A DNA stretch of 64,000 nucleotides from Haliea sp. (GTDB lineage Bacteria > Pseudomonadota > Gammaproteobacteria > Pseudomonadales > Halieaceae): positions 1-64,000 of the forward strand of contig NZNC01000013.1 in the NCBI GenBank assembly GCA_002692965.1. The letters are read 5' to 3'. Made by a program: the position numbers and the translations under genes. Each line of letters begins with the position of its first letter. Position 1 is the stretch's first letter. Positions 36,763 through 46,353 of this stretch are shown piece by piece. Below the pieces are notes generated by a model. It was not told the origin of the DNA. It ran no database searches and saw only the letters and a program-made list of their open reading frames with translations.

Positions 36763-37800
36763 ATGACACTGCTGATCGCGTTTGCGATTCTCGCCATTGC
36801 GACCTCCTTCATCTGTTCGATCCTGGAAGCGGCTCTGCTGTCCATCACCCCCAGCTACATCGCCCAGCAGAAGCTGGAGCGGCCTCGGCTGTGGCGCCAG
36901 TTGCGGGAGATGAAGGACCAGATTGACCAGCCGCTGGCGGCCATTCTGACCCTGAACACCGTGGCCCATACGGTGGGCGCGACCGGCGTCGGGGCGCAGG
37001 TGGTCAAGCTCTACGGCGATGCCTACCTGGGTATAGCCTCGGCAGTGATGACGGCGCTGATCCTGGTGCTGTCGGAGATCCTGCCCAAGACCATCGGGGC
37101 GCGCTACTGGAATGTCATGGCGCCCTTCCTCCCCGCCGTCCTGAATTTCATGATTTTCACGCTGCGGCCCTTTATCTGGATGTCGGACCGCATCATGAAC
37201 CTGTTCGGTGGCCAGCCGGTGGAGCACGACATCCGCCTGGAGATCAAGGCGTTGGCATTGCTGGGGCGGGAACTCGACAAGATCGACGAAGACGAGCAGC
37301 GGGTGATCAGCAACATTCTCGATCTCCATGAAGTCACTGTGCGCCAGATCATGACCCCGCGGATCGTCTGCGAGTTTGTGTCACCGGACCTGCCGGTGAC
37401 GGATTTCCGCGATTTTGTCCGCGAGCACCAGTTTTCGCGCTACCCGGTACTGGACCACGAGGAAGTCCCCCTGGGCATGGTCTTTCGTCACGACCTGATC
37501 GATGCCGACCCGGATGCCACGGTGCGCGGGCTGATGAAACCGGTCACTGTGGTGTCGGACCTGGACAGCGTGGAAAGCCTGATGATGCGCTTCATGGGTG
37601 AGCGTCAGCACATGCTGCTGGTTTACGACGAATACGGCAGCTGGCTGGGGCTGGTGACCATGGAGGATGTCATGGAGGCGATTATCGGCCAGCCGATCCT
37701 CGACGAGACCGACGATATTCCCAACATGCGCCGGCATGCCCGGCGCCGTTGGAAAAATCGCCTCAAGACCCGCACCGAACCCGAGCGACAGCAGGTATAA
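36763..37800 (+). CDS. CNNM/HlyC-type membrane protein with DUF21 and CBS pair
   Basis: The 345-residue protein has an N-terminal DUF21 region of about four membrane segments (AFAILAIATSFICSILEAAL; TALILVLSEILPKTIGARYW). Two cytoplasmic CBS domains follow (VTVRQIMTPRIVCEFVSPDL; LVYDEYGSWLGLVTMEDVME). Such proteins are linked to magnesium and cobalt efflux or metal homeostasis. It lacks the C-terminal CorC/HlyC domain found in longer relatives. It is a single gene between terminators. Confidence 0.9.
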   Translation: MTLLIAFAILAIATSFICSILEAALLSITPSYIAQQKLERPRLWRQLREMKDQIDQPLAAILTLNTVAHTVGATGVGAQVVKLYGDAYLGIASAVMTALILVLSEILPKTIGARYWNVMAPFLPAVLNFMIFTLRPFIWMSDRIMNLFGGQPVEHDIRLEIKALALLGRELDKIDEDEQRVISNILDLHEVTVRQIMTPRIVCEFVSPDLPVTDFRDFVREHQFSRYPVLDHEEVPLGMVFRHDLIDADPDATVRGLMKPVTVVSDLDSVESLMMRFMGERQHMLLVYDEYGSWLGLVTMEDVMEAIIGQPILDETDDIPNMRRHARRRWKNRLKTRTEPERQQV

Positions 37801-37851
37801 GCGCGGATCTCGCCGAATTGCTGTGAAAGATGTAGGGTCGGCAGAGTCAAG

Positions 37852-37881
37852 GCATTGAGCCGGCCGGGGCCGGCTCAATGC
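37852..37881. terminator. Strong bidirectional hairpin between convergent genes
   Basis: A perfect inverted repeat (GCATTGAGCCGGC / GCCGGCTCAATGC) with a 4-nt loop lies between the stops of two convergent genes. There is no T-tract on either side, so it may act as a barrier or a 3' end stabiliser as much as a classic terminator. Confidence 0.65.
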
Positions 37882-37891
37882 GAGATCGGCC

Positions 37892-39742
37892 TCAGTTTTC
37901 AGCGATGACGTCCACCGCGAACAGTGCGGTGGTGCCGCTGACTTCGTTGCCGACAATCAGCAGGGCCTCGCCGCTGGGGCTGTCTTCGGCGGCGATGAAG
38001 CGAATCGATTCCGGCCCCAGATCCCCGGCCGCGGAGAAGTCCCCGGCATCCGCCAGGGCCTCGATGTCCACGCTGAAGTCGCGGGTGTTCAGGTATTGCA
38101 CAAACTCGGCGCGCTCGGGGTTACTGACGTCGTAGACCATGATGCCGCCGACCCGCTCCAGGCCGATGAAGGCATAGATTTTACCGTCTATCGTCGCCAC
38201 CTCGATTGCTTCAGGTTCGGGACCCTTGTCGTCGGAACGGTCGTCGCCGCCGTTCTCATCGTTGCTGGCGTTGAAGTCCTCGCCGAGGCGTTCGGCGGTC
38301 AGGGTTTCAAAGTCGTTGCCGCTGTCGAAGACGCGCTCGCCGGTGCTGCCGTTCCAGATGCTGAATGAGCGTGCGCCGTAGCTGTAAAGTGCCTCGTAGA
38401 CGCAGCCCTCGGTCGGCTGACCGGTGGTTTCCAGGCTGCCGGCTGGACAGTCGCGGACCCCCAGGTTGGCGATGACCTTGATTCGCCCGAGGTTGGCGTT
38501 GTCAGTCAGAGTCTCCAGATCTGGTGCGAAGCGCTGCAGGTTGGCCAGTTCGATGGTGGCACCGCTGTCCAGGATATCGCCGACGCGAATTTCGTCGAGG
38601 TAGTGGAAGCAGTCGCCGTCGTCGTAGTCAAAGCCGCCCTGGGCGCTGCAGTCTTCGCGACTCTCGGCATCCGTGAGGTATTCGCGGCCGTCGCCCTCGT
38701 TGGCGGTAACCAGATAGGTGATGCCGCTGACTTCGTAGCTGGTCATGCTGTCGGGCATGTAGACGCCGCGCAGGGGCCACTGGCGCAGGTTGATGCCGCC
38801 GTCGCGGTTGCTGGCATCCAGCTCGTTGCCCGGCAAGCTGTGGTCCTTGTAGCCGAGGCCGGTCACCTCGCTGATGATCCCGGCGTCGATATCGACCCTG
38901 GCGACAGCATTGTTTTCCTGCAGGGCCACCCAGGCGGTGCGGCTGTCGCTGGATACGGCGATGTATTCCGGCTCCAGGTCCTGGGCAATGGAGGCACTCT
39001 TTGCGGAAATGCGCACGTCTTCATCCAGGGCTTTGCTACCGCCGGTGTTGAAGTCGTTGAAGCGCAGCTGTTTGACGTTTGCTGCGCTGACGCTGCCGGC
39101 TCCAGCGGAGACATCAATCAGGGTAATGCTGCCCTCTGGATCCACGCTGTAATCACCGTTGGGCTCACCTTCATTGGCTACCAGCACGGTATTGCCGTCA
39201 GGAGTGAAGGTCAGCATATCCGGCAGGGCACCGGCCTCCACGGCGGACAGGAAGGTGCCGTCGGTCTGGTAGAAGGCCACCCAGCCGTTGTCCTGCTTCA
39301 CGTCCGCTTCGACGGCCACTGCCAGGGTGTTTCCCGAGACCGCCACGCTGTTCGCTGCGCCAAGGGAATCGGGCCCGTCAAGCTCCACTACCGCGCCGGC
39401 AATATCCGCGGCCACATCCAGGGAGCGTGCCAGGGTGGGGGTCGAGGGGGCACTGATGTCCAGAATGTCGACCCGTCCAGAGTTGGCATTGACCACGAAG
39501 GCCTGGCGGGTGGCGGGGTCGTAGTCGACGATTTCCGCCGCACTCTCATCAAATTCACCGGTCTCGTAGCGGCCCAGGAAGGTCAACCCGATACGGCTGG
39601 CGGTGGCGTCCTCCCCGGGTGTACCGGGGCTGCCATCGAGTCCGTCGCGGCCATCGCGACCGTCGTCACCCTCGCAACCGGCAAGAATCAGGGGCAGGGT
39701 CAGGCAGCTGGCCAGCAGCCAGGGTCGGTGTTGGTAGGTCAT
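37892..39742 (-). CDS. Choice-of-anchor I-like lipoprotein with collagen-like N-terminus
   Basis: The 616-residue protein has a lipoprotein signal (LILAGC) followed by a Gly-x-y stretch (GRDGRDGLDGSPGTPGED). A long beta-propeller-like region follows, with NEGEPNGDYSVDPEGSITLI and VTANEGDGREYLTDAES, which I associate with the choice-of-anchor I family, often linked to alkaline-phosphatase-like proteins. It should be tethered to the outer membrane, and its ligand is unknown. The start has GGAGAAAGCGC upstream; the longer frame to 39913 has no ribosome site. Confidence 0.85.
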   Translation of the reverse strand: MTYQHRPWLLASCLTLPLILAGCEGDDGRDGRDGLDGSPGTPGEDATASRIGLTFLGRYETGEFDESAAEIVDYDPATRQAFVVNANSGRVDILDISAPSTPTLARSLDVAADIAGAVVELDGPDSLGAANSVAVSGNTLAVAVEADVKQDNGWVAFYQTDGTFLSAVEAGALPDMLTFTPDGNTVLVANEGEPNGDYSVDPEGSITLIDVSAGAGSVSAANVKQLRFNDFNTGGSKALDEDVRISAKSASIAQDLEPEYIAVSSDSRTAWVALQENNAVARVDIDAGIISEVTGLGYKDHSLPGNELDASNRDGGINLRQWPLRGVYMPDSMTSYEVSGITYLVTANEGDGREYLTDAESREDCSAQGGFDYDDGDCFHYLDEIRVGDILDSGATIELANLQRFAPDLETLTDNANLGRIKVIANLGVRDCPAGSLETTGQPTEGCVYEALYSYGARSFSIWNGSTGERVFDSGNDFETLTAERLGEDFNASNDENGGDDRSDDKGPEPEAIEVATIDGKIYAFIGLERVGGIMVYDVSNPERAEFVQYLNTRDFSVDIEALADAGDFSAAGDLGPESIRFIAAEDSPSGEALLIVGNEVSGTTALFAVDVIAEN

Positions 39743-39940
39743 GCGCTTTCTCCATGGATTGTCACTTGTGCCCCCATGGTGAGTCGCGTGTGTGACGGGG
39801 CGGTGGCACTTTGGTGAAAGAAGCGTGACGGTGGGCCGCCAGTCGCGCTTCCTGTAGCCGCCGACCATCGTGTTACACTCCGCTACCGGAGCCCCAGCCG
39901 GGGCCGATAACACGGACCAGAGTCAGGAAGTCGAGCCAGC

Positions 39941-41131
39941 ATGATCATCAAGCCCCGCGTCCGCGGTTTTCTCTGCACCACCACCCACCCCCTTGGCTGC
40001 GAGGCCAATGTCCGCCACCAGATCGAGCATGTGCGCAGCCACGGCCCGATCGACAATGGCCCCAAGCGTGTGCTGGTGATCGGTGCCTCCACCGGCTACG
40101 GCCTGGCGTCGCGCATTACGGCCGCCTTTGGCAGTGGGGCGTCCACCCTGGGCATCTTCTTCGAGAAGGAAGGGACCGAAAGCAAGCCGGGGACGGCGGG
40201 TTGGTATAACAGCACCGCCTTCCACAAGTTCGCCGATGCCGAGGGCCTGTATGCCAAGAGCATCAACGGCGATGCCTTCAGCGACGAGGTCAAACAGAAG
40301 GCCATTGACACCATTCGCGCCGACCTCGGCCAGGTGGACCTGGTGGTCTACAGCCTGGCGGCCCCTCGCCGGGTGCACCCGAAGACCGGTGTAGTGCACA
40401 ACTCGACCCTGAAGCCGATCGGTAAGCCAACCGTGCAGAAGGGCGTGAACACCGACAAGCAGGCGATCCAGGAGTTTCACCTGGAGCCCGCCAGCCAGGA
40501 GGAAATCGACAACACCGTCGCCGTGATGGGCGGTGAGGACTGGCAGATGTGGATCGAGGCCCTCGACGAGGCCGGCGTGCTGGCCGAGGGGGCGAAGACC
40601 ACCGCCTATACCTATATCGGCGAGAAGATGACCTGGGACATTTACTGGCACGGAACCATCGGCGCCGCCAAGCAGGATCTCGACCGCCGTGTGGTGGATA
40701 TCCGTGAGCGCCTGGCGGCGAAGGGCGGCGATGCGCGGGTCTCGGTGCTCAAGGCCGTGGTGACCCAGGCCAGCGCGGCGATTCCCGCGATGCCCATCTA
40801 CCTGGCCATCCTGTTCAAGGTGATGAAGGAGCGCGGGGTGCACGAGGGCTGTATCGAGCAGATTGACAGCCTGTTCCGCGAGTCCCTGTACAGTCCGACT
40901 CCCCAGCTGGACGACGAGGGCCGGCTGCGTGCGGACCGCAAGGAGCTGGATCCCGCGGTGCAGGAAGAGGTGGCCCGTCTGTGGGAGCAGATTGACACCG
41001 ACAACCTGCACCAGTTGTCGGATTTTGACGGCTACCGCCGGGAGTTCCTGCAGCTGTTTGGCTTTGAGGTCGACGGGGTGGACTACGAAGCCGACGTCAA
41101 TCCGAAGGTCGATATCGCCAACCTGGTGTAG
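39941..41131 (+). CDS. fabV: Enoyl-ACP reductase FabV
   Basis: The 396-residue enzyme begins [20 protein letters not shown]. It has the FabV cofactor motif [16 protein letters not shown] and the active region [14 protein letters not shown] with a downstream Lys (IGAAK). FabV performs the last reduction of fatty acid elongation with NADH and is naturally insensitive to triclosan. It is close to bacterial trans-2-enoyl-CoA reductases of the same family. The MBL gene starts 4 bp after it. Confidence 0.96.
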   Translation: MIIKPRVRGFLCTTTHPLGCEANVRHQIEHVRSHGPIDNGPKRVLVIGASTGYGLASRITAAFGSGASTLGIFFEKEGTESKPGTAGWYNSTAFHKFADAEGLYAKSINGDAFSDEVKQKAIDTIRADLGQVDLVVYSLAAPRRVHPKTGVVHNSTLKPIGKPTVQKGVNTDKQAIQEFHLEPASQEEIDNTVAVMGGEDWQMWIEALDEAGVLAEGAKTTAYTYIGEKMTWDIYWHGTIGAAKQDLDRRVVDIRERLAAKGGDARVSVLKAVVTQASAAIPAMPIYLAILFKVMKERGVHEGCIEQIDSLFRESLYSPTPQLDDEGRLRADRKELDPAVQEEVARLWEQIDTDNLHQLSDFDGYRREFLQLFGFEVDGVDYEADVNPKVDIANLV

Positions 41132-41135
41132 AGCC

Positions 41136-41975
41136 ATGTTTGAACACGGAATCCCCCACGCGCTCTCGACCCGGGTGCGCCGGGTCGTCGCCCCCAACCC
41201 GGGGGTGATGACCGGCCCCGGCACCAATACCTACCTGCTCGGCGAGCGCGAGGTGGCGGTGGTGGACCCCGGCCCGGATCTGCCCGAACATATCGAGGCG
41301 ATTCTCGATGCCGTCGGGGAGGGCAGCATCCGCTGGCTGATCTGTACGCATACCCATCCGGATCATTCTCCTGCCTGGCAGGCCTTGGCGGAGCGCACCG
41401 GTGCCGAAGTGATCGGCGCCCTGGCGGAAGACCGTCGCTTCCAGGACTCCACCTTTGCCCCCACCGAGGAGCTGGCGCACGACTGGTATCTGCAGACGGA
41501 AGAATTCAGCCTGCGCGCCGTGCATACCCCGGGGCACGTCAGCAACCACTACTGCTTCCTGCTGGAAGAGGAGGGCATGCTGTTTGCCGGGGACCACATC
41601 ATGAACGGTTCCACCGTGGTGATTGTGCCGCCGGGCGGCGACATGCAGGCCTATATTGCCTCCCTGCGCTGCCTGCTGGAGTATCCCCTGGAGAGCATCG
41701 CGCCGGGCCACGGCGACCTGATTCACACCCCCCGCGAGGAAGTGGAAAAACTGGTCGCCCACCGGCTGGGGCGGGAGGCGAAGGTGCTGGCCGGTCTGCG
41801 CCAGCTGGGTCGCTGTGACCTGGATACCCTGGTGCGGGTGGTCTACGACGACGTCGACAGTGCCCTCCACGAGTGGGCCAAGCTGTCGATGACCGCGCAT
41901 CTGATCAAGCTCGAGCGCGAGGGGCTGGCGCGGGCTCTGCCCGATACTGCAGAGTGGGAGCCACTGCCCGACTGA
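41136..41975 (+). CDS. Metallo-beta-lactamase-fold hydrolase, LACTB2-like
   Basis: The 279-residue protein has the metal motif THTHPDHSPAW, preceded by GPGTNTYLLGEREVAVVDPG. It has a further metal-ligand site in FAGDHIMNGST and a C-terminal winged-helix-like region. This is the LACTB2/YqjP-like branch, which includes RNases and thioester hydrolases. The start is set at 41136, since upstream sequence in this frame belongs to fabV in another phase. Confidence 0.88.
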   Translation: MFEHGIPHALSTRVRRVVAPNPGVMTGPGTNTYLLGEREVAVVDPGPDLPEHIEAILDAVGEGSIRWLICTHTHPDHSPAWQALAERTGAEVIGALAEDRRFQDSTFAPTEELAHDWYLQTEEFSLRAVHTPGHVSNHYCFLLEEEGMLFAGDHIMNGSTVVIVPPGGDMQAYIASLRCLLEYPLESIAPGHGDLIHTPREEVEKLVAHRLGREAKVLAGLRQLGRCDLDTLVRVVYDDVDSALHEWAKLSMTAHLIKLEREGLARALPDTAEWEPLPD

Positions 41976-42028
41976 ACCTGCCCCGGGCGCCTTCCGTAAT
42001 ACCAATAAAGACAGGAAAGGAGACCGCC

Positions 42029-43657
42029 ATGCAAGGACTGATGATGGACATGCCGCTGACGATCACCATGATCATGCGGCACGCCGAACAGGTATTCGGT
42101 CAGCGGGAGATCGTCTCGGTGACTCGCGACAACCCGCGTCACCGCTACACCTATCGCGAGGCCTTCGCCCGCGCCCGGCGCCTGGCCAATGTGCTGGCGG
42201 GCTGGCAGCTGGCCAAGGGCGAGCGCATCGGCACCCTGGCCTGGAACGATTACCGCCACCTGGAAACCTATTACGCCAGCGCCTGCAGCGGGCTGGTCTG
42301 CCACACCATCAACCCGCGGCTGTTCCCGGAGCAACTGGTCTACATCATCAACCATGCCGAGGACCGCTACATCTTTCTCGATCCGGACTTTCTGCCACTG
42401 GTGGAGAAACTGGCACCGGAGTGCCCCGGGGTGAAGGGCTGGGTGGTTCTCACGGATGCTGCGCACATGCCGGAAAGTGGCCCGGAAAACCTCCTCTGCT
42501 ATGAAAACCTGCTGGCGGATGCCTCCGAGCAGTATGACTGGCCCCAGCTCGACGAGCAGGATGCCTGTGCCCTCTGTTACACCTCGGGCACCACCGGCAA
42601 CCCCAAGGGTGTCCTCTATTCCCACCGCTCCACCATGCTGCATGCCTACGCCACCATGATGCCCGATGCCATGGGCCTGAGCAGCCGCGATGTGGTCCTG
42701 CCGATCGTACCCATGTTCCATGTCAACGCCTGGGGCAACCCCTATTCCTGCCCCATGGCCGGCGCCAAAATCGTATTCCCCGGCAACCGCATGGGCGATG
42801 GGGAAACGCTCTGTGCCCTGATCAATGAGGAGCAGGTGACCAAATCCGCCGGGGTGCCTACGGTGTGGCTGGCGCTGCAGGCCTGGTTGCGCAAAAGCAG
42901 CGGCTCAGTGCCCTCACTCGGCCAGATTATTGTCGGCGGCGCTGCCTGTCCCCTGTCCATTGCCGAAGAGTTCGACCGCCACGGGGTGGAAACCCGGGTG
43001 GGCTGGGGTATGACCGAGATGAGCCCCCTGGGCAGTGTCAATGCCAGTTTCGCCGAGCGGGACAGCTACAGCGACGCGGAATTCGCCAGGTTGCGTCTCA
43101 AGGCCGGCCGGCCGATTTTCGGTGTGGAGATGAAGATTGTCGACGATCATGGCGAATCCCTGCCCTGGGACGGCGAAGCCTACGGCTCCCTCAAGGTGCG
43201 GGGGCCCTGGATCGCCTCCCAGTATTTCCGGCAGGAGCCGGGCGATGCCCACGCCGAGCCGGGCTGGTTCGAGACCGGTGATGTGGCCACCATCGATACG
43301 GATGGCTATATGGCCATTACCGATCGCACCAAGGACGTGATCAAGTCCGGCGGCGAGTGGATCTCCTCCATCGAGCTGGAAAACCTGGCCACCAGTCACC
43401 CCAAGGTGGCCGAGGCCGCGGTCATCGGCCGCGAGCATCCGAAATGGAGCGAGCGGCCCCTGCTGATCGTGGTGCGGGAGGCCGACGCCCCGGAACTGGA
43501 TGCCGACACCATGCTCGCCTGGTTTCGCGGCAAGGTGGCGGACTGGTGGATTCCCGATGCCGTGGAATTCGTCGAGGAGATACCCCACGGTGCCACCGGG
43601 AAGATCAACAAGCTGGCCCTGCGGGAGCAGTTTGCGGATTACAGCTTTGCCGGGTGA
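42029..43657 (+). CDS. Acyl-CoA ligase (AMP-forming)
   Basis: The 542-residue ANL-superfamily ligase has the AMP motif YTSGTTGNPKGVLYSHRS, GWGMTEMSP, and TGDVATIDTDGYMAITDRTK, with the catalytic Lys region HGATGKINKLALRE. It activates a carboxylic acid to its CoA thioester. The substrate may be a fatty acid or a steroid side chain, given the steroid cluster next door; the sequence does not decide. The ribosome site AGGAAAGGAG supports the ATG at 42029. Confidence 0.88.
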   Translation: MQGLMMDMPLTITMIMRHAEQVFGQREIVSVTRDNPRHRYTYREAFARARRLANVLAGWQLAKGERIGTLAWNDYRHLETYYASACSGLVCHTINPRLFPEQLVYIINHAEDRYIFLDPDFLPLVEKLAPECPGVKGWVVLTDAAHMPESGPENLLCYENLLADASEQYDWPQLDEQDACALCYTSGTTGNPKGVLYSHRSTMLHAYATMMPDAMGLSSRDVVLPIVPMFHVNAWGNPYSCPMAGAKIVFPGNRMGDGETLCALINEEQVTKSAGVPTVWLALQAWLRKSSGSVPSLGQIIVGGAACPLSIAEEFDRHGVETRVGWGMTEMSPLGSVNASFAERDSYSDAEFARLRLKAGRPIFGVEMKIVDDHGESLPWDGEAYGSLKVRGPWIASQYFRQEPGDAHAEPGWFETGDVATIDTDGYMAITDRTKDVIKSGGEWISSIELENLATSHPKVAEAAVIGREHPKWSERPLLIVVREADAPELDADTMLAWFRGKVADWWIPDAVEFVEEIPHGATGKINKLALREQFADYSFAG

Positions 43658-43667
43658 GGTGATCTAT

Positions 43668-43692
43668 GGGCAGGCGTCTTCGCAGTCTGCCC
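43668..43692 (+). terminator. Possible terminator after the acyl-CoA ligase
   Basis: GGGCAG and CTGCCC form a stem around a 13-nt loop just after the ligase stop, followed by AATTACACTATT. It separates this gene from the fadD3 promoter region. Confidence 0.4.
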
Positions 43693-43704
43693 AATTACAC
43701 TATT

Positions 43705-43731
43705 CGTAGCACACTCCCCCTCTCTGCTACG
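43705..43731. promoter_or_regulatory. Inverted repeat upstream of the fadD3 operon
   Basis: CGTAGCA and TGCTACG form a perfect 7-bp inverted repeat with a 13-bp spacer, ending 8 bp before the -35 box. Its place suits an activator or a regulator of the steroid operon. The two Lrp/AsnC proteins encoded in the operon are candidate binders. Confidence 0.45.
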
Positions 43732-43739
43732 CAATCCAC

Positions 43740-43768
43740 TTGTAAAACCCTGGCACAACTACTAGTAT
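43740..43768 (+). promoter_or_regulatory. Candidate promoter of the fadD3-ipd operon
   Basis: TTGTAA and TAGTAT are separated by exactly 17 bp, and the start codon of fadD3 lies 40 bp downstream. Each hexamer matches consensus at four of six bases, which is consistent with a regulated promoter. Confidence 0.5.
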
Positions 43769-43808
43769 TCCCCGCCACAAACCCATTTCCCCCGGCGCAG
43801 AGACAGCA

Positions 43809-45386
43809 ATGACCGACTACCCCCAGCGCACCATGCCCCAGGTTGTCGCGGAGACCGCGGCGCGCTTGCCCGAGCATCTGGCCGTGGTGGATGGCGACCT
43901 GCGGATGACCTATGCCGAGCTGGATGCAGCCCGCGAGCGGGCGGCCCGGGCCTTCATCGCCGCGGGTCTGCAGCATGGCGAGCGCATCGCCGTCTGGGCG
44001 CCCAACCGGGTGGAGTGGATCATCGCCGCCATTGGCGCCCAGAGTGTGGGGGGCGTGCTGGTACCCCTGAACACCCGGCTCAAGGGCAGCGAGGCGGCCT
44101 TTATTCTTCGCGCCAGCGGCGCGCGCTGGTTGTTCACAGTGGGTGACTTCCTGGGCATGCGCTATCCCGCGATGCTGGCGGCTGAAGACCTGCCGGCCCT
44201 CGAGGCGAGCGTGCTGTTTGCCGGTGAGGGCCAGGGCTGCCAGGCCTGGGAGGATTTCCTGGCCGCGGGCGACAGCGTGGATGCCGCGGTACTGCAGGCG
44301 CGGGTGTCTGCAGTGCAGCCCGGGGATACGCTGGATATCCTCTTCACCTCCGGCACCACCGGCAAGCCCAAGGGGGTGGTCACCAGCCATGCCCAGAATA
44401 TCCACGCTTTTGATATCTGGAGCACGACCGTCGGCCTCACGGAAGCCGACAATTACATGATCATCAATCCCTTCTTCCACTCCTTTGGCTACAAGGCGGG
44501 GTGGCTGGCGGCGATTATCCGCGGCTGCCGCATTCTGCCGGTGCAGCAGTTCGAGCTGGACAGTGTGATGGCTTGTATCGAGCGGGAAAAGGTCTCCATG
44601 ATTCCCGGGCCGCCAACGATCTACCAGTCCATGCTAGCGCACCCCAATCGGCGCGACTTCGACCTGTCCAGCCTGCGGCTGGCGGTGACCGGTGCGGCGC
44701 CGGTCCCGGTCTCCCTGGTGGAGAAGATGCGCGGCGAGCTGGGTTTCCAGACCGTGGTGACCGCCTACGGTCTCACGGAAAGCTGCGGCGTGGTTTCCAT
44801 CTGCCGCCCGGACGATTCCGCCGAGCGCATCTCGCATACCTCGGGCAAGGCCATGCCCGGGGTGGAGATGAAATGCGTGGACAGCGACGGCAATGCGCTG
44901 CCGGCGGGCGAAGAGGGTGAGATCTGGTTCCGCGGGTTCAATGTCATGCAGGGCTACCTGGACAACCCCGAGGAAACCGCCCGCACGATCACGGAAGATG
45001 GCTGGTTGAAGACCGGTGATGTCGGCGTGATGGACAAAGAGGGCTACGTACGCATTACCGACCGCATCAAGGACATGTTTATCGTCGGCGGCTTCAACTG
45101 CTACCCGGCGGAGATCGAGAACAGCCTCTGCAGTCTGGAGGGGGTCGCCCGCGCCGCGGTCATCGGTATCCCCGACGAGCGGATGGGCGAGGTCGCCTGC
45201 GCCTGGATTGTGCGCAGCCCCGGTGCCGAGCTGGATGAGGCCGCGGTGATCGCCTGGAGCCGCGAGAACATGGCCAACTACAAAGTGCCGCGCGCCGTAC
45301 GCTTTGTCGATGAATTTCCCATGAATGCAGGTGGCAAGGTGCTGAAAAACGTCCTGCGCGAGTGGGCGGCCGCGGAGCGCCAGTGA
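43809..45386 (+). CDS. fadD3: FadD3-like acyl-CoA ligase for the steroid C/D-ring propionate (HIP)
   Basis: The 525-residue ANL ligase has FTSGTTGKPKGVVTSHAQ, AYGLTES and the C-terminal NAGGKVLKNVLRE with the catalytic Lys. FadD3 activates 3aalpha-H-4alpha(3'-propanoate)-7abeta-methylhexahydro-1,5-indanedione (HIP) to HIP-CoA, the entry to steroid C/D-ring breakdown. The assignment rests on general similarity plus the downstream ipd genes. The gene is separated from the previous ligase and has its own promoter. Confidence 0.85.
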   Translation: MTDYPQRTMPQVVAETAARLPEHLAVVDGDLRMTYAELDAARERAARAFIAAGLQHGERIAVWAPNRVEWIIAAIGAQSVGGVLVPLNTRLKGSEAAFILRASGARWLFTVGDFLGMRYPAMLAAEDLPALEASVLFAGEGQGCQAWEDFLAAGDSVDAAVLQARVSAVQPGDTLDILFTSGTTGKPKGVVTSHAQNIHAFDIWSTTVGLTEADNYMIINPFFHSFGYKAGWLAAIIRGCRILPVQQFELDSVMACIEREKVSMIPGPPTIYQSMLAHPNRRDFDLSSLRLAVTGAAPVPVSLVEKMRGELGFQTVVTAYGLTESCGVVSICRPDDSAERISHTSGKAMPGVEMKCVDSDGNALPAGEEGEIWFRGFNVMQGYLDNPEETARTITEDGWLKTGDVGVMDKEGYVRITDRIKDMFIVGGFNCYPAEIENSLCSLEGVARAAVIGIPDERMGEVACAWIVRSPGAELDEAAVIAWSRENMANYKVPRAVRFVDEFPMNAGGKVLKNVLREWAAAERQ

Positions 45387-45886
45387 GCCCCGCCTTCGAC
45401 ACGCGGGACGCCCTGTCCGCGCCAGCGCGAATGGATGCGACCGACCAGCGCATTGTCGACTTGTTGCGGGAGAACGGTCGCTTGCCCTACCGGGCCATTG
45501 CCCGAGAGTTGGGCGTGACCGAGGCCACGGTGCGGTCCCGGGTGCGGCGCCTGGAGGATGACAACCTGCTGCGCGTGGTGGCAGTGACCGACCTTGAGGC
45601 CGCGGGCTATGGCATGTTGCTTGCGGTGGGTGTGCAGGTGGAGAACCGCGCGCCGGAAGCCGTCGCCCGGGATATCGCCGGCATCACCGAAGTGTTCTCG
45701 GTCAATGTGGTGGTCGGCGCCCAGGATATCGAGGTGCTGATGGTGGCCGAGGATCAGGATGCCCTGCATCACCTGCTGCACGAGCGCCTCGCACGCGTGG
45801 ACGGTGTGCGGCGACTGACACCGGCTCTGGCCGTCGACGTGCTCAAGAATCAGCCGGACTGGGTGCCCTTCCGTGAGTCGGCGTAG
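45383..45886 (+). CDS. Lrp/AsnC-family transcriptional regulator 1
   Basis: The 167-residue protein has an N-terminal winged helix (ENGRLPYRAIARELGVTEAT, then VRSRVRRLEDDNLL) and a C-terminal RAM domain. The GTG start overlaps the fadD3 stop (GTGA) with GGAG 5 nt upstream; an ATG at 45431 would give a shorter form. It probably controls the steroid genes in response to a small molecule or CoA ester. Confidence 0.85.
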   Translation: MSPAFDTRDALSAPARMDATDQRIVDLLRENGRLPYRAIARELGVTEATVRSRVRRLEDDNLLRVVAVTDLEAAGYGMLLAVGVQVENRAPEAVARDIAGITEVFSVNVVVGAQDIEVLMVAEDQDALHHLLHERLARVDGVRRLTPALAVDVLKNQPDWVPFRESA

Positions 45887-46340
45887 GCTGGACGAGGTCG
45901 ATCGGGCGATTGTCGAGCGCCTGGCCCACGACGCCCGTATCAGCAATCGTCAGATCGCCGCCGAGCTGGGGGTGACCGAAGGCACGGTTCGGGCACGGGT
46001 CAAGCGCATGGAGGAAGAGCGCCAGATCCGCATTACCGCGGTCACCAATATCGACCATGTGAGTGATGCGGCGCTGGCCTACATTTGGATAGAAGTGGAG
46101 CGCAGCCACCAGATCAGTGCGGTGGCGCGGCACCTGGCGACAATCCCCGAACTGGGCTTCGTCGGCGAGATGCTGGGGCGCTCGGACATTCTGGCGATTA
46201 CCATGGTGCGCAATACCGAGCACCTGACCAGTTTTGTCCACCAGAACATCAGCGGCATTCCGGGTGTGCGCCGCACTGAAAGCACCCTGGGCGTGAACTT
46301 TGTGAAACACGATTACCGCATGGCGCGGATCGTCAGCTAG
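45873..46340 (+). CDS. Lrp/AsnC-family transcriptional regulator 2
   Basis: The 155-residue protein has the same layout as the gene before it, with an HTH (ARISNRQIAAELGVTEGT, then VRARVKRMEEERQI) and a RAM domain. The GTG start lies 14 bp inside the first regulator's end. The two HTH regions are clearly related, so this is a tandem duplication. The pair may form hetero-oligomers. Confidence 0.86.
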   Translation: MSRRRLDEVDRAIVERLAHDARISNRQIAAELGVTEGTVRARVKRMEEERQIRITAVTNIDHVSDAALAYIWIEVERSHQISAVARHLATIPELGFVGEMLGRSDILAITMVRNTEHLTSFVHQNISGIPGVRRTESTLGVNFVKHDYRMARIVS

Positions 46341-46353
46341 AGGAAACCGAGGC

